A stretch of DNA of 7,519 nucleotides, from the NCBI GenBank assembly GCA_014238445.1, contig JABABC010000237.1:1-7519 (forward strand), given 5' to 3'. The position numbers and the translations under genes were made by a program. Source of the DNA: Coxiellaceae bacterium (GTDB lineage: Bacteria > Pseudomonadota > Gammaproteobacteria > Coxiellales > Coxiellaceae). A model generated the notes under the pieces. The model ran no database searches and had not been told where the DNA came from. It saw nothing but the letters and a program-made list of their open reading frames with translations. Of this stretch, positions 6,659-7,519 are shown one piece after another (position 1 is the first letter of the stretch; every line of letters starts with the position of its first letter).

Positions 6659-7354
6659 TTATTTTTGGATTAATTGCCCTTTCTCAAAGGTGTACACGTG
6701 CTTCATGTAATGAAATTCAACGATATTATCCACGGATAAACACCCTTGCTCTAACATAATCACCTTATGCTCTAATTGACTACCTGTACGTTTTATACTG
6801 TCTGGTAACTCTAGCTGGCAGTCATGGTGCACCCGTATGACAACATACGCGTCACAACTCTGATCCACCTTTGCGCGAACTTTCGCCTTAGCTGCCTCTT
6901 CATTGTTATACAGTGGACGACCTAACATCGTGTGTTTAATCGACTTTAACTGTAATGCCCAAGCTTGGAGGTCATGCCCCTGAGCTTGATAGAGTGTCAT
7001 ATAGAGCAACTGCTCATTGTCTTTTAATTCAATGGCTTGCTCTTCATTTGAAGCAGCGGCCCCTGATTCATCTAAAATGGCTTGTGCTTGTTCTTTTGCT
7101 TCAATGAGCGGTTTCATCAAATTGCGTAAAAATAAGGATAACTCCCAGCCTTCAATCGCTAATACGCGATCGACCAGGTTGACAATTTCTCGACATAAAT
7201 GTTGAGTCACTGCCTCATCGGATGGGTCACGATCGTCATACTCAGCTACCAAAGCACGGAACTGTTCCGTCTCTTGTTGCATTTGATCAAGCAACGATTC
7301 ACGCAACGCTACGGATTGCGCATCGTGTTGATTTTGTGAGGAAAAAGGTAACAT
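6659..7354 (-). CDS. icmQ: IcmQ, membrane-active Dot/Icm protein
   Basis: The 231-residue product fits IcmQ by position (directly before icmP-icmO) and by features. A helical N-terminal region (about 14-95, including VDRVLAIEGWELSLFLRNLM at 61-80) corresponds to the Qn part that binds IcmR and inserts in membranes. An acidic, Ala/Glu-rich linker (94-113) follows. A mixed C-terminal domain has LQAW (129-132), GRPLYNNEEA (145-154), AYVVIRV (169-175) and LSVDNIVEFHYM (206-217). In L. pneumophila IcmQ forms pores in lipid membranes unless held by IcmR, and its C-terminal domain binds NAD+. At 231 residues it is about 40 longer than the 191-residue L. pneumophila protein; the extra length seems to lie in the N-terminus and linker. 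The ATG at 7352-7354 starts six bases after the upstream gene's stop, and its AGGAG leader (7366-7370) lies within that gene, implying coupled translation. There is no signal peptide. Confidence 0.85.
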   Translation of the reverse strand: MLPFSSQNQHDAQSVALRESLLDQMQQETEQFRALVAEYDDRDPSDEAVTQHLCREIVNLVDRVLAIEGWELSLFLRNLMKPLIEAKEQAQAILDESGAAASNEEQAIELKDNEQLLYMTLYQAQGHDLQAWALQLKSIKHTMLGRPLYNNEEAAKAKVRAKVDQSCDAYVVIRVHHDCQLELPDSIKRTGSQLEHKVIMLEQGCLSVDNIVEFHYMKHVYTFEKGQLIQK

Positions 7355-7360
7355 AATCTA

Positions 7361-7519
7361 TTAAGCTCCTATCTTCGATGGGGCAACAATCGACTGCTGC
7401 GAAACGAATTTATTCAAGGCACCACCAATTGCATCCTCCGCTAACTTATCCCGGGTTTGAATTAATAATTGAGCTAACTGAGCTGGGGTTTGAATTAATG
7501 GTTGAGCTAACTGAGCTGG
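7361..7519 (-). CDS. 3' end of a repeat-containing gene in the icmR/FIR position
   Basis: The minus strand is open from the window edge to a TAA at 7361-7363, backed by an in-frame TAG (7358-7360), giving the last 52 residues. These begin with two 11-residue repeats, PAQLAQPLIQT and PAQLAQLLIQT, then a degenerate third (RDKLAEDAIGG), and end with ALNKFVSQQS...SKIGA. The repeats suggest an amphipathic helix broken by proline. I do not recognise the sequence. In Legionella the gene directly before icmQ is icmR or an unrelated 'FIR' gene (functional homologue of icmR), known for extreme divergence, whose product chaperones IcmQ; position and tight coupling to icmQ (six bases) suggest the same here. 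That is inference, since the start and most of the gene may be outside the window. Being icmS is unlikely because the sequence does not resemble it. Confidence 0.65.
   Translation of the reverse strand, partial: PAQLAQPLIQTPAQLAQLLIQTRDKLAEDAIGGALNKFVSQQSIVAPSKIGA
7366..7370 (-). promoter_or_regulatory. Ribosome binding site of icmQ, inside the upstream gene
   Basis: AGGAG on the minus strand lies 11 bases before the icmQ ATG and overlaps the last codons of the preceding reading frame. Spacing is on the long side. The arrangement fits translational coupling of the two partner proteins. Confidence 0.5.
7453..7518 (-). repeat. Two tandem 33-base repeats inside the FIR-position gene
   Basis: Units 7453-7485 and 7486-7518 are identical at 31 of 33 positions; the two differences are adjacent (AA versus GG at 7467-7468 and 7500-7501). 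The unit is 11 codons, so copy changes keep the frame. The base at 7519 is compatible with a further copy, so the array may continue beyond the window. Confidence 0.9.

Noticed and set aside
7017..7205. Plus-strand 62-codon frame inside icmQ
   Set aside because: Antisense to icmQ, with no leader or domain; the minus-strand frame fits IcmQ in position and motifs.

Overview
The window reads as part of the Dot/Icm type IVB secretion system of an intracellular gammaproteobacterium of the order Legionellales (the Legionella/Coxiella/Rickettsiella/Berkiella group). I assign this by protein family and gene order. The species cannot be named from the sequence. Base composition is moderately AT-rich. 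All supported genes lie on the minus strand, so transcription runs from the right end of the window to the left.

Reading in the direction of transcription:
- 7519-7361: the 3' end of a small gene at the icmR/FIR position, carrying an 11-residue tandem repeat.
- 7354-6659: icmQ.
- 6638-5469: icmP/dotM.
- 5490-3106: icmO/dotL, overlapping icmP by 22 bases.
- 3105-2671: a 435-base gap with no convincing gene.
- 2670-2104: icmN/dotK, an OmpA-like lipoprotein.
- 2075-1446: an IcmL-family protein in the icmM/dotJ position, full length rather than short as in L. pneumophila.
- 1431-751: icmL/dotI.
- 718-1: icmK/dotH, cut off by the window edge.
This is the same order as L. pneumophila icmR-Q-P-O-(lphA=icmN)-M-L-K.

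The products fit together as one machine. IcmO/DotL (ATPase) and IcmP/DotM form the inner-membrane coupling complex that receives effectors. The two IcmL-family proteins are single-pass inner-membrane proteins with periplasmic domains. IcmK/DotH and the IcmN/DotK lipoprotein belong to the outer-membrane core. IcmQ and its partner encoded just upstream form the IcmQ/IcmR-type pair.

Tight spacing (6, 20 and -22 bases) suggests the FIR-icmQ-icmP-icmO block is one transcript, and 28-, 14- and 32-base gaps suggest icmN-icmM-icmL-icmK is a second. The 435-base gap between the blocks holds a tandem 11-base-period site matching the PmrA response-regulator box, oriented toward icmN, followed by overlapping inverted repeats. 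It probably carries a regulated promoter.

The points most worth a second look are the repeat-containing FIR candidate, the PmrA-like site, the full-length second IcmL-family protein, and the altered peptidoglycan-binding motif in IcmN.
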